Source: Sphaerisporangium sp040685555
GTDB lineage: Bacteria; Actinomycetota; Actinomycetes; Streptosporangiales; Streptosporangiaceae
DNA length: 64,000 bases
Assembly (NCBI RefSeq): GCF_040685555.1
Contig: NZ_JBFBIK010000007.1
Coordinates: 59,276 to 123,275, forward strand
Direction of reading: 5' to 3'
Made by a program: the position numbers and the translations under genes. This document shows positions 25,084 through 34,731 of this stretch, piece after piece; position 1 is the first letter of the stretch; every line of letters starts with the position of its first letter. Below the pieces are notes generated by a model, which was not told where the DNA came from, did not search any database, and saw only the letters and a program-made list of their open reading frames with translations.

Positions 25084-26346
25084 ATGACCAACCCTCCTCG
25101 TGACCTCGCGTTCCTGCGCGGCCTGACCCAGAGCCGCGTCGGTGGCGGCTCCGCCATCACCCGCCGCGACGCCTTCCGCGTGGCGGGCCTGTCCGCCGCG
25201 GCCCTCGGCCTCGCCGCCTGCGGCGTCCAGGGGAAGAAGGTCGCGCCCCCGAAGGCGAGCGCCGCCGCCGGCTACTGGGCCGACAAGAAGAAGAACGGCA
25301 CCGTCCGCTTCGCCAACTGGCCCCTCTACATCGACAAAGAGGGCAAGCGGTACCCGAGCCTGGAGAAGTTCACCAAGGACACCGGCATCAAGGTGACCTA
25401 CCAGGAGGCCATCCAGGACAACTCCACCTGGTTCGGCAAGATCCAGCCGCAGCTCGCCGCCGGGCAGGACATCGGTTACGACGTGATGGTCATGACCAAC
25501 GGCATCCAGCTCGGCCGGGCGATCGCGCTCGGGTATCTGGTGCCGCTCGACCACTCCAAGCTGCCGAACTTCGCCGCCAACGCGGGGGCGAAGTACAAGA
25601 ACCCGTCGTACGACCCGAACAACACCTACACGGTTCCGTGGCAGTCGGGCCTGACGGGCATCGCGTACAACCCAAAGTACGTCGACGGGGACATCACGAG
25701 CATCAAGGAGCTCTGGAACCCGAAGTACAAGGGCAAGGTCGGGATGTTCCTCGACAGCCAGGAGATCGCGAACTTCGGGATGTTCCTGCTGGGCATCGAC
25801 CCGGACAAGTCGGTGCAGGCCGACTGGGAGAAGGCCGCCCAGAAGCTCCAGGAGCAGCGCGACGCCGGAATTGTCCGGAAATACTATGAAAACGATTATG
25901 TGGACGCGCTGGTCCGCGGGGACATCTGGATCTGCATGGCCTGGTCCGGCGATATCTACCAGCAGGTCGCCGAGGGACAGAACCTGAAGTTCGTCGTCCC
26001 CGACGAGGGCGGCAACATCTGGACCGACAACATGTGCATCCCGAAGTCCGCGCAGAACCCGGTCGACGCGCTCGCCCTGATGGACTACGTCTACCAGCCC
26101 GACATCGCCGCCGCGCTGGCGAAGTACATCACCTACATCACCCCGGTGCCCTCCACCCAGCAGCTCATCAAGGCCGAGGCCGACAAGGCGACCGGCGACG
26201 AGAAGAAGTCGCTGGAGCTCATGGCGACCAGCCCTCTGATCTACCCCTCCGAATCCGACATGGCGAGGCTGCGCTCCTACAAGACCCTGACGTCCGCCGA
26301 GGAGAAGGTCTTCGAGGGAATCTTCCAGCCGATCACACAAGGCTAG
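25084..26346 (+). CDS. potD: Polyamine-binding lipoprotein
   Basis: A 420-aa extracellular solute-binding protein. ATG at 25084, eight bases after the potA stop. The N-terminus ends with ITRRDAFRVAGLSAAALGLAACG, which is both a Tat-like RR signal and a lipobox (LGLAAC). The mature part has the PotD blocks RFANWPLYIDKEG, DVMVMTNG, YTVPWQSGLTGIAYN, and NIWTDNMCIPKSAQNPVDALALMDYVYQP. Captures polyamine and delivers it to the PotB/PotC permease. Confidence 0.92.
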   Translation: MTNPPRDLAFLRGLTQSRVGGGSAITRRDAFRVAGLSAAALGLAACGVQGKKVAPPKASAAAGYWADKKKNGTVRFANWPLYIDKEGKRYPSLEKFTKDTGIKVTYQEAIQDNSTWFGKIQPQLAAGQDIGYDVMVMTNGIQLGRAIALGYLVPLDHSKLPNFAANAGAKYKNPSYDPNNTYTVPWQSGLTGIAYNPKYVDGDITSIKELWNPKYKGKVGMFLDSQEIANFGMFLLGIDPDKSVQADWEKAAQKLQEQRDAGIVRKYYENDYVDALVRGDIWICMAWSGDIYQQVAEGQNLKFVVPDEGGNIWTDNMCIPKSAQNPVDALALMDYVYQPDIAAALAKYITYITPVPSTQQLIKAEADKATGDEKKSLELMATSPLIYPSESDMARLRSYKTLTSAEEKVFEGIFQPITQG

Positions 26347-26350
26347 GACC

Positions 26351-27205
26351 ATGAGACGCAAGATCGCGCCGTACCTTCTCATCCTGCCAGGCGGGCTGTG
26401 GCTGGTGATCTTCCTGGTGGTGCCGCTGGTGTTCATGGCCTCGGTCTCCACCCAGGAGGGCGACGTCGTCAGCGGCTTCGTCCAGACGTTCCACTTCGCC
26501 AACTTCGCCGACGCGCTGGTGGAGTACAAGACGCAGTTTCTGCGCTCCGCCGGCTACGGCCTGGCCGGGACGCTGCTGACGATCGCGCTGGCGTATCCGG
26601 TGGCCTACTGGATCGCGTTCAAGGGCGGCGCCCGCAAGTCGACGTACCTGCTGCTCGTCCTGCTGCCCTTCTTCGTGTCGTTCGTGCTGCGCACGGTGTC
26701 GTGGAAGTTCCTGCTCGCCGACGACGGCATCCTGCTCCAGCCCCTGAAGGACATGGGGCTGGTGCCGGCCGACTTCCACGTCCTGCAGACGACGGTCGCG
26801 GTGGTCGGCGGCCTGACCTACAACTACCTGCCGTTCATGATCCTGCCGATCTACGTCGCGCTGGAGCGGGTCGACCCCCGCGTGGTGGAGGCCTCGTACG
26901 ACCTCTACTCCACCTGGCGCGACTCGTTCACCAAGATCGTGCTCCCGCTCTCGCTGCCGGGCGTGTTCGCCGGGGTGCTGATGACCTTCGTGCCGATGAC
27001 CTCGGACTACGTCAACGCCTCCATCCTCGGCGGCCCGGCCAACACGATGATCGGCAACATCATCCAGACGGAGTACCTCGTGAACAACGACTATCCGGCT
27101 GGCGCGGCCCTGTCCTTCACGCTGATGGCGGCGATGCTGATCGGCATCTTCGTCTACGCCAAGGCGCTCGGCACCGAGAACGTCCTTGAGGCGGCGGCGC
27201 GATGA
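26351..27205 (+). CDS. potB: Polyamine ABC importer permease 1
   Basis: A 284-aa inner-membrane permease with about six helices and the cytoplasmic EAA loop (VVEASYDLYSTWRDSFTKIVLPLSLPG) that contacts the ATPase. ATG at 26351, five bases after potD. Paired with the next gene through an ATGA overlap. Sequence blocks such as YNYLPFMILPIYVALERVD match PotB-type proteins. Confidence 0.93.
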   Translation: MRRKIAPYLLILPGGLWLVIFLVVPLVFMASVSTQEGDVVSGFVQTFHFANFADALVEYKTQFLRSAGYGLAGTLLTIALAYPVAYWIAFKGGARKSTYLLLVLLPFFVSFVLRTVSWKFLLADDGILLQPLKDMGLVPADFHVLQTTVAVVGGLTYNYLPFMILPIYVALERVDPRVVEASYDLYSTWRDSFTKIVLPLSLPGVFAGVLMTFVPMTSDYVNASILGGPANTMIGNIIQTEYLVNNDYPAGAALSFTLMAAMLIGIFVYAKALGTENVLEAAAR

Positions 27206-28065
27206 GCGGACCACTCAGCCCAGCGCTCCCGCCCGAGGCCGTGGCCGAGGGGGTGGAGCCCTCCATCGGCCCGCCGCGCCGCAGGCGCGTCCGGTGGGCC
27301 GACCGCCTGCTGTTCGGCTACACCTGGCTGGTCCTGCTGTGGCTGTTCGCCCCGATCGCGGTGATGATCGCGTTCGGCTTCAACGACACCAAGAGCAAGT
27401 CCAACGTCAGCTGGCAGGGTTTCACGTTCAAGTGGTGGGGACGGCTCGGGGACTACCCCGACCTCACGACCGCCGTGACGAACTCGATCAGCATCGCCCT
27501 GCTCGCCACCGTGGTCACCACCGTGCTCGGCACGCTGATGGGCATCGCCCTCGGCCGTTACCGTTTCCGCGGCCAGGCGGCCACCAACCTGGTGATGTTC
27601 GCGGCCATCTCCTCGCCCGAGCTGGTCATGGGCGCCTCGCTGCTGTCACTGTTCATCAGCCTCGGCGTGCAGACCGGGTTCATGACGATCGTGCTCGCGC
27701 ACGTGCTGTTCTCGGTCTCGTTCGTCGCGGTGACCGTACGGGCGCGCGTGGTGGGTCTGGACGGGTCGATCGAGGAGGCGGCGCGCGACCTCGGCGCCTC
27801 GACGTGGATCACGTTCTGGCGGGTCACGTTCCCGATGATCCTCCCGGGTGTGGTCTCCGGCGCGCTGCTCGCCTTCGCGCTGTCGATCGACGACTTCGTC
27901 ATCACCCAGTTCACCAGCGGCGCGACCATCACGTTCCCGCTGTGGATCTACGGAGCCGTCCGCATCGGCGTTCCTCCGCAGGTCAACATCCTCGGCACGC
28001 TGATCTTCGCGGTCGGCGTGGCCATCGCCGTGGTCAACACGGTGACCTCCCGGCGTCGAAGCTGA
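27202..28065 (+). CDS. potC: Polyamine ABC importer permease 2
   Basis: A 287-aa permease with six predicted helices; EAA loop IEEAARDLGASTWITFWRVTFPMILPG. ATG overlaps the potB stop by four bases (ATGA). A Pro-rich cytoplasmic N-terminal stretch of ~35 residues precedes the first helix. ALSIDDFVITQFTSGATITFPLWIYG is the PotC signature region. Confidence 0.93.
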   Translation: MSGPLSPALPPEAVAEGVEPSIGPPRRRRVRWADRLLFGYTWLVLLWLFAPIAVMIAFGFNDTKSKSNVSWQGFTFKWWGRLGDYPDLTTAVTNSISIALLATVVTTVLGTLMGIALGRYRFRGQAATNLVMFAAISSPELVMGASLLSLFISLGVQTGFMTIVLAHVLFSVSFVAVTVRARVVGLDGSIEEAARDLGASTWITFWRVTFPMILPGVVSGALLAFALSIDDFVITQFTSGATITFPLWIYGAVRIGVPPQVNILGTLIFAVGVAIAVVNTVTSRRRS

Positions 28066-28144
28066 CGCGGCAGACGACCCCCGGTACGGGACACCGGTCC
28101 CGCGGGGCAGGCAACACCGATGTGGTTCGTTAGGACGTGGAATC

Positions 28145-29539
28145 GTGGATCCGCTGAAAGCACTGGCTGACGCGGAGCGTAAGCCGTACTGGTTGGACAG
28201 TCCGGACAAACCCGAGCCGTTGCGGCGGCTCTTCGGGGACACGGCCGCCGACCTGGCAGTGGTCGGCGGCGGGTTCTCCGGCCTGTGGACCGCCCTCATG
28301 GCCAAGGAACGCGACCCCTCGCTCGACGTCGTCCTGCTCGAAGGCAGGCGCGTCGGCTGGGCCGCCTCGGGGCGCAACGGCGGCTTCTGTGTCGCCAGCC
28401 TCACCCACGGGCTGGGCAACGGCCTCACCCGCTGGCCCCAGGAGATCTCCACGCTCGTACGGCTGGGCAAGGAGAACCTCGACGAGATCGAGCGGACCGT
28501 CGCGAAGTACGGCATCCGCTGCTCCTTCGAGCGGACCGGCGAGCTGCACGTGGCCACCGAGCCGTGGCAGCTCGACGGCCTGGCCGAGGACACCGGCATC
28601 GCCCGCGAGCTGGGCATGGACGTGAGCGTCCTCGACGCCGATCAGGTGCGCGCCGAGGTGAGCTCCCCGACCTACGTGGGCGGGCAGTGGGACCGCGACG
28701 GCTGCGCGATGGTCGATCCCGCCCGGCTCGCGTGGGGTCTGCGGGAGGCGTGCCTGTCGCTGGGCGTGCGCATCTACGAGCACAGCCCGGTGCGCTCGCT
28801 CAAGGACGACGGGGTCGCCATCGAGCTCATGACCCCGCACGGCAAGGTGCGCGCGGGCAAGGTCGCCCTCGGGACGGGCGTGTTCCCGCCGCTGCTCGGA
28901 CGGCTGAAGAACTTCCTGGTGCCGGTGTACGACTACGCGCTGATGACCGAGCCGCTGACCCCGGCTCAGCTGGAGTCGGTCGGCTGGCGCAACCGGCAGG
29001 GCATCGGCGACGGCGCCAACCAGTTCCACTACTACCGGCTCACCGAGGAGAACCGCATCCTGTGGGGCGGGTACGACGCCGTGTACTACAACGGCGGCAT
29101 GGTCAGGCAGGAGTACGAGCAGCGCGACGCGACCTTCGCGACCCTGGCCGGCCACTTCGCGACGACGTTCCCGCAGCTCGCCGACGTGCGGTTCACCCAT
29201 CGCTGGGGCGGCGTGATCGACACGTGCAGCCGCTTCAGCGCGTTCTTCGGCATGGCCCACCGGGGCCGGCTGGCGTACGCCGTCGGCTACACGGGGCTGG
29301 GCGTCGGCGCGACGCGGTTCGGCGCCAACGTGATGCTCGACCTGCTCTCCGGGGAGCCGACCGAGCGCACCGAGCTGCAGATGGTTCGCGAGAAGCCCGT
29401 GCCGTTCCCGCCCGAGCCGATCAGGTCGGGGGTCATCCAGCTCACCCGCTGGTCGATCGCCAGGGCGGATGCCCACCAGGGCCGCCGCAACCTGTGGCTC
29501 CGCACGCTCGACAGGCTCGGGCTGGGGTTCGACTCCTAG
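28145..29539 (+). CDS. FAD-dependent amine oxidase of the DAO/PuuB type
   Basis: A 464-aa flavoenzyme, GTG start at 28145. The dinucleotide-binding fold begins at DLAVVGGGFSGLWTALM, followed by the GRNGGFC loop near the flavin and a C-terminal GYTGLGVGATRFGANVMLDLL block. The closest functional idea is oxidation of a polyamine or its gamma-glutamyl form (PuuB-like), producing the aldehyde that the dehydrogenase five genes upstream would consume. No glutamyl-putrescine ligase is present, so direct putrescine oxidation is equally possible. Confidence 0.83.
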   Translation: MDPLKALADAERKPYWLDSPDKPEPLRRLFGDTAADLAVVGGGFSGLWTALMAKERDPSLDVVLLEGRRVGWAASGRNGGFCVASLTHGLGNGLTRWPQEISTLVRLGKENLDEIERTVAKYGIRCSFERTGELHVATEPWQLDGLAEDTGIARELGMDVSVLDADQVRAEVSSPTYVGGQWDRDGCAMVDPARLAWGLREACLSLGVRIYEHSPVRSLKDDGVAIELMTPHGKVRAGKVALGTGVFPPLLGRLKNFLVPVYDYALMTEPLTPAQLESVGWRNRQGIGDGANQFHYYRLTEENRILWGGYDAVYYNGGMVRQEYEQRDATFATLAGHFATTFPQLADVRFTHRWGGVIDTCSRFSAFFGMAHRGRLAYAVGYTGLGVGATRFGANVMLDLLSGEPTERTELQMVREKPVPFPPEPIRSGVIQLTRWSIARADAHQGRRNLWLRTLDRLGLGFDS

Positions 29540-29586
29540 GGGCGGGTGCGTAGGGTGGCACGATCAGCCTGACGAGGAGGCCTTCC

Positions 29587-30180
29587 GTGTGGCATGACAT
29601 GCTGACGCTCCAGATCCCCGTGGTCGAGAAGCTTCTCCGCACCGTGCTGATCTACGCGCTGATCGTGCTCATCTTCCGGCTGGTCGGCAAGCGCAACCTG
29701 GCGGGGCTGAACACCTTCGACTTCGTGGTGATCTTCCTGCTCTCCAACGTCGTGCAGAACGCCGTGATCGGGAACGACAACAGCCTGGTCGGCGGCGCGG
29801 TCGGCGCGATCACGCTGGTCGGCACCAACGAGCTGCTGAACCACCTGTCGGTGCGCTATGAACGGGTCTCGCGCCTGCTGCAGGGAACGTCCACCATCGT
29901 GATCGAGGACGGCCGGCCGGTGACCGAGAACCTGCGCCGCCTCGCGCTACATCCCCAGGAGCTGGAACACGCGGTCCGGGTGCAGAACGGCGACGACATG
30001 AGCGAGGTCGCGATCGGCGAGCTCGCCTCCACCGGCCAGCTCGTGCTCACGCTGAGGCCCGAGGAGCAGAGCGCCAACAAGGCGGACATCGCCGACCTGA
30101 ACCGCCGGCTCGACGCCATCGACTCCATGCTCGCGACCCTCATGGCCACCGGCGGTGGCCGTCCCCGTGGCGGCGCGTGA
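29587..30180 (+). CDS. DUF421/YetF-like membrane protein
   Basis: A 197-aa protein; GTG at 29587 with GAGGAGG seven bases upstream. Three N-terminal helices (LIYALIVLIFRLVG, FDFVVIFLLSNVVQNAVI, VGGAVGAITLVGTNELL) are followed by a soluble domain with STIVIEDGRPVTENLRRL, the DUF421 hallmark. Function is unknown in the family; a C-terminal helix DLNRRLDAIDSMLATLM looks coiled-coil. Not obviously tied to the polyamine operon upstream. Confidence 0.85.
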   Translation: MWHDMLTLQIPVVEKLLRTVLIYALIVLIFRLVGKRNLAGLNTFDFVVIFLLSNVVQNAVIGNDNSLVGGAVGAITLVGTNELLNHLSVRYERVSRLLQGTSTIVIEDGRPVTENLRRLALHPQELEHAVRVQNGDDMSEVAIGELASTGQLVLTLRPEEQSANKADIADLNRRLDAIDSMLATLMATGGGRPRGGA

Positions 30181-30340
30181 GGCGCGCGCGATCGAGCGCC
30201 GGTCTTTCCCGCGCGCCGCCATCGCCCGGTGCTGGGGAAATCACAATCCGAAGAGTCCCATCGTGACGTGCATTTAGGTGGTTTCTGGGCAGAAGCCCAT
30301 CAAACGCCCCTGGTCGATGGACTTACTGAAGGATGGTGGA

Positions 30341-32899
30341 ATGACGGTTCTCGCGGAGTCGGTCGCCGTTGGCGTTGAGGAGGAGTTCCACGTAGTGGAC
30401 CTCGAGACGCGCCACCTCGTTCCACGCGCCGATCATCTCCTCCAGCGGCTGCCGGGCGAGCGGTTCACGCAGGAGTTGCAGCGGTCGGTGGTCGAGTCGA
30501 ACAGCCGCCCGTACGTGCGCCTGGAAGATCTCGGGCACGACCTGACCGCCCTGCGCCGCACGGTGATCGAGGCGGCGGACGGGCTCGGGCTCGGGATCGT
30601 GGCGGCCGGGGCGGTGCCTCTGGTCGACCCGGCGGCACTGAAGATCTCACCGGACGCCCGGTACGAGCAGATGCTGGAGGACTATCAGCTCCTCACCCGT
30701 GAGCAGCTGATTTGCGGCGCGCAGGTGCACGTGGACGTCGCCAACCGCGACCTCGCCGTCGAGGTCGCGCACCGCGTGTCGCCCTGGCTGCCGCCGCTCC
30801 TGGCGCTCAGCGCGAGCTCGCCGTACTGGCTCGGAGCCGACAGCGGGTACGCCAGCTACCGCACCCTGGTCTGGAACCGCTGGCCCACCACGGGTCCGGT
30901 CCGCCACTTCGCGTCCGCCGCCGAGTACGACCAGATGGTGGCGGACCTCGTGCGCTCCGGCGTCATCATGGACCCGGGCATGATCTACTTCGACGTGCGC
31001 CCGTCCGCGCACGTCTCCACGGTCGAGCTGCGCATGTGCGACGCCTGCCCTAGCGTGGGCAAGGTCGTCCTGCTGGCCGGCATCTTCCGCGCCGTGGTCC
31101 TGCGCGAGCTGCACGCCATCGAGAACGACGACCCGACGCCGACGATCCGCATGGAGCTCGTCCGGGCGGCGACCTGGCGCTCGGCGCGCTCGGGGCTCGA
31201 GGGCATGCTCGTCGACCCGGTCGAGGGCACGGCGATGCCGGCCGCCGACGTGATCAGGCGGATGCTGGACGGGCTGCGCCCCCAGCTGGAGGCCACGGGC
31301 GACTGGGACCTGGTGACGACGCTGGCCGAGGAGACCCTGGGCAGGGGCAGCTCGGCGGCCCGCCAGCGGCGGGTGCTGGAACGCGGCGGGACGCTGTCCG
31401 ACGTCGTCGACCTCCTCGTGGCCGAGACCCGCTCGGACGGCTGGCAGACCGAGTTCGGCGGCCCGAACCCCGGGCTGGAGACGAGCCTGCTCAAGGGCTA
31501 CGAGGCGGTGCAGGACGAGGCCGTGATCGCGGGCACCGTCCGCGAGCCGTACCAGCCGGTCCTCAAGGCGCTCGACCGGCTCGGCCCGGTGGAACTGCGC
31601 GAGCGGGAGACCGCGCGCAACCGCTACATGCGCGAGTCAGGCATGACCTTCGTGGTCAAGGGGACGGAAGGCCTGGAGGGGGAGGCCGCCGACCAGGAGG
31701 CGACCGACCTGTCCCGCAAGATGCCCGTCGACCTCGTGCCGAGGCTGATCGCGGCCGACGACTGGGCGAAGATCCGCGAAGGGATGCCGCAGCGGGTCCG
31801 CGCGCTGGAGGCCTTCCTGCGCGACGTGTACGGCAGGCGCGAGGTGATCAAGGACCGGGTGCTCCCCGCGTGGGCCGTGGACGAGTCGCCGGGCTACCGG
31901 CCCGCGGGCTGGCGGGTGCACGGCGGGTCCATCAGATGCTCGGTCGCCGGGCTGGACGTGGCCCGCGACGGCGCCGGGCGGTGGGTCGTGCTGGAGGACA
32001 ACCTGCGGGTGCCCTCCGGCATCGGCTACGCGGTGGGCAACCGCCGGATGGCGGCCCACGTGCTCCCCGAGCTCGACCGCTCGGCGGTCATGGACCCCGA
32101 GGGCACCGCGTCCCTGCTACGCGAGGCCCTGCTCGCGGCCTCGCCCGCGAGCGACCCCACCCTCGGCGTGATCACCTCGGGGCCGGACGACCCGGCGTAC
32201 TACGAGCACCGGACGCTCGCCGAGGAGATGGACGCGGTCCTCGCCGAGCCCGCCGACCTGGAGGTCAGGGACGGCATCGTGTACGCCTCGGGGCGGCGCG
32301 TGGACGTGCTCTACCGCAGGATCGAGGAGGACAACCTGCTGGCGAGCCCGATCGGAGCCGCCCTGCTCGACGCGATGGAACGCGGAACGCTCACCCTGGC
32401 CAACGCGCCAGGCAACGGCGTCGCCGACGACAAGAGCCTGTACCGCTACGTGCCCCGGCTCATCGACTACTACCTGGGAGAACGTCCCCTGCTCGCCAAC
32501 GTCACGACCTATCTCTGCCGCGACCCGGAAGACCGCGAGCACGTGCTCGACCGCCTGGAGGAGCTGGTGGTCAAACCGGTCGACGGATTCGGCGGCCAGG
32601 GGGTGACCATCGGCCAGGACGCCTCGCCGGACGAGCTGAAGGCGATCCGCGAGGAGATCCTGGCCGCCCCCGAGCGCTGGGTGGCGCAGGAGACGATCGC
32701 CCTGTCCACGCACCCGACCTTCGACGGCGAGCGCCTGCGCCCGCACGTGATCGACCTGCGCGCGTTCGTGTTCACCGGCAAGGACCCGGTCGTGCCGCAG
32801 GCGGCGCTGACCCGCGTCGCCCCGCCCGACAGCATGATCGTCAACTCCTCGCAGGGCGGCGGGGCCAAGGACACCTGGCTGCTGAGGGAGGTCGTCTGA
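30341..32899 (+). CDS. Fusion: GCS2-type carboxylate-amine ligase + circularly permuted type-2 ATP-grasp
   Basis: A two-enzyme polypeptide of 852 aa (ATG 30341 after AAGGATGGTGGA; the frame opens at 30278). Residues ~1-370 form a YbdK/EgtA-like glutamate-cysteine ligase domain: VAVGVEEEFHVVD, ICGAQVHVDV, SASSPYWLGADSGY, YFDVRPSAHVSTVELRMCD. Residues ~410-852 form a circularly permuted ATP-grasp: WVVLEDNLRVPSGIGYA, RVDVLYRRIEEDN, VKPVDGFGGQGV, HVIDLRAFVF and NSSQGGGAKDTWLL. Two amide-bond-forming domains in one chain suggest stepwise ligation of amino acids or amines. The stop overlaps the start of the amidotransferase gene (TGATG). Substrates unknown. Confidence 0.88.
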   Translation: MTVLAESVAVGVEEEFHVVDLETRHLVPRADHLLQRLPGERFTQELQRSVVESNSRPYVRLEDLGHDLTALRRTVIEAADGLGLGIVAAGAVPLVDPAALKISPDARYEQMLEDYQLLTREQLICGAQVHVDVANRDLAVEVAHRVSPWLPPLLALSASSPYWLGADSGYASYRTLVWNRWPTTGPVRHFASAAEYDQMVADLVRSGVIMDPGMIYFDVRPSAHVSTVELRMCDACPSVGKVVLLAGIFRAVVLRELHAIENDDPTPTIRMELVRAATWRSARSGLEGMLVDPVEGTAMPAADVIRRMLDGLRPQLEATGDWDLVTTLAEETLGRGSSAARQRRVLERGGTLSDVVDLLVAETRSDGWQTEFGGPNPGLETSLLKGYEAVQDEAVIAGTVREPYQPVLKALDRLGPVELRERETARNRYMRESGMTFVVKGTEGLEGEAADQEATDLSRKMPVDLVPRLIAADDWAKIREGMPQRVRALEAFLRDVYGRREVIKDRVLPAWAVDESPGYRPAGWRVHGGSIRCSVAGLDVARDGAGRWVVLEDNLRVPSGIGYAVGNRRMAAHVLPELDRSAVMDPEGTASLLREALLAASPASDPTLGVITSGPDDPAYYEHRTLAEEMDAVLAEPADLEVRDGIVYASGRRVDVLYRRIEEDNLLASPIGAALLDAMERGTLTLANAPGNGVADDKSLYRYVPRLIDYYLGERPLLANVTTYLCRDPEDREHVLDRLEELVVKPVDGFGGQGVTIGQDASPDELKAIREEILAAPERWVAQETIALSTHPTFDGERLRPHVIDLRAFVFTGKDPVVPQAALTRVAPPDSMIVNSSQGGGAKDTWLLREVV

Positions 32900-34731
32900 T
32901 GTGCGGCCTCAGCGGTGAGATCCGTTTCGACGGCCGCGCGGCCGACGTGGGCGCCGTCGAGCGCATGACCGCGGCCATGGCCGCGCGCGGGCCCGACGGG
33001 ACGGGCCTGTGGGCGCTCGGCCCCGTGGCCCTCGGCCACCGGCGGTTGAAGATCATCGACCTGTCCGACCGCGGGGCGCAGCCCATGGTCGACGCCGAGG
33101 CCGGTCTGGCCGGGGTGTTCAACGGCTGCCTCTACAACTACCGGGAACTGCGCGAGGTGCTGCTGGGGGAGGGCTACCGGTTCTTCTCCACCTCCGACAC
33201 CGAGGTGCTGCTGAAGGCATACCGCCACTGGGGCCGGAGGTGCGTGGACCACTTCAAGGGCATGTTCGCGTTCGCCGTCGCCGAGCGGGACACCGGGCGG
33301 CTGGTGCTGGGCCGCGACCGGCTCGGCATCAAGCCGCTCTACCTCACCCGGGACGCGGCGCGGCTGCGGTTCGCCTCCACCCTGCCCGCGCTGCTCGCCG
33401 GCGGCGGAGTGCGCACCGACATCGACCGCGTCGCACTGCACCACTACATGACCTTCCACTCTGTGGTGCCCTCGCCCCGGACGATCCTGACCGGCGTGGA
33501 GAAGCTGCCGCCCGCCACCGTGCGGACGATCGAGCCCGACGGCACGGCGCACGACGACCACTACTGGAACCCGGCCTTCGAGCGTCCCCGGGAGCCGGGG
33601 GTGCTCCAGCCGGGCGCCGTGCAGCTGGACGTCCTCCAGAGCGGCATGGGCGAGATGGGCCCCGGCGAGTGGCGTGAGGCCGTCTTCGAGGCCCTCAGGG
33701 TGGCCGTGCGGCGGCGCACGGTGGCGGACGTGCCGGTGGGCGTGCTGCTTTCGGGAGGTCTGGACTCCAGCCTGATCGTGGCCCTGCTCGCCCAGGAGGG
33801 GCAGCGGGACATCGCGACGTTCAGCGTCGGGTTCCACGCGGCGGGCGGTGAGTCGGGGGACGAGTTCGCCTACTCCGACCTGGTCGCCCAGCGCTTCGGC
33901 ACCGACCACCACCGCATCCTCGTCGACGACCTGCGGCTGCTGCCGTCCCTGCGGAACGCCGTCGCGGCGATGAGCGAGCCCATGGTCAGCCATGACTGCG
34001 TCGCCTTCCACCTGCTGTCGGAGGAGGTGTCGCGGCACGTCAAGGTCGTGCAGTCCGGCCAGGGCGCCGACGAGGTCTTCGCCGGCTACGACTGGTACCC
34101 GCCGCTGGAGAACGTGCCGCGAGGGGAGGCCGCCGACGTGTACGCGAAGGTCTTCTTCGACCGCGCCCACGAGGGCCTGGCCGAGATCCTCGGGCCCGAC
34201 TACCTGCTCGGCGACGACGCCAGCGGGGCGTTCGTCCGCGAGCACCTCTCTATGCCCGGCGCCGACACCGCGCTCGACGCCGTGCTGCGCCTGGACACCA
34301 ACGTCATGCTCGTGGACGACCCGGTCAAGCGGGTCGACAACATGACGATGGCCTTCGGGCTGGAGGCGCGCACCCCGTTCCTCGACCACGATCTGGTCGA
34401 GCTGGCCGCCATGTGCCCCCCCGAGCTGAAGCTCGCCTCCGGCGGCAAGGGCGTGCTCAAGGCCGCGGCCCGGGGGATCGTCCCCGACGAGGTCATCGAC
34501 CGCCCGAAGGGCTACTTCCCCGTGCCGGCGATCCGCCACATCCACGGGCCGTTCCTGGAGATGGTGCGGGACACCCTCACCGGGCCGACCGCCCGTTCGC
34601 GCGGCCTGTTCCGTCCCGCGATGGTGGACAAGCTTCTGGCCGCGCCCGATGACTACAGAACCACACTAGGAGCCAACGCGTTGTGGCAACTTGGACTCCT
34701 GGAGTTGTGGCTTCAAGCACAAGGAGTCTGA
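32899..34731 (+). CDS. Asparagine-synthetase-like glutamine amidotransferase
   Basis: A 610-aa class II amidotransferase: N-terminal Ntn-glutaminase with MCGLSGEIRF (Cys2 nucleophile), MAARGPDGTG and FNGCLYNYRELRE, and a C-terminal ATP-pyrophosphatase domain (PVGVLLSGGLDSSLIVALL, VQSGQGADEVFAGYDWYPP). The final blocks MAFGLEARTPFLDHDLVELAA and KGYFPVPAIRHI match N-acetylglutaminylglutamine amidotransferase-like enzymes more than AsnB for asparagine. An extra ~20-residue insert with VLQPGAVQLDVLQSG lies between the domains. Predicted to amidate a carboxylate on the product of the upstream ligase. Confidence 0.86.
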   Translation: MCGLSGEIRFDGRAADVGAVERMTAAMAARGPDGTGLWALGPVALGHRRLKIIDLSDRGAQPMVDAEAGLAGVFNGCLYNYRELREVLLGEGYRFFSTSDTEVLLKAYRHWGRRCVDHFKGMFAFAVAERDTGRLVLGRDRLGIKPLYLTRDAARLRFASTLPALLAGGGVRTDIDRVALHHYMTFHSVVPSPRTILTGVEKLPPATVRTIEPDGTAHDDHYWNPAFERPREPGVLQPGAVQLDVLQSGMGEMGPGEWREAVFEALRVAVRRRTVADVPVGVLLSGGLDSSLIVALLAQEGQRDIATFSVGFHAAGGESGDEFAYSDLVAQRFGTDHHRILVDDLRLLPSLRNAVAAMSEPMVSHDCVAFHLLSEEVSRHVKVVQSGQGADEVFAGYDWYPPLENVPRGEAADVYAKVFFDRAHEGLAEILGPDYLLGDDASGAFVREHLSMPGADTALDAVLRLDTNVMLVDDPVKRVDNMTMAFGLEARTPFLDHDLVELAAMCPPELKLASGGKGVLKAAARGIVPDEVIDRPKGYFPVPAIRHIHGPFLEMVRDTLTGPTARSRGLFRPAMVDKLLAAPDDYRTTLGANALWQLGLLELWLQAQGV

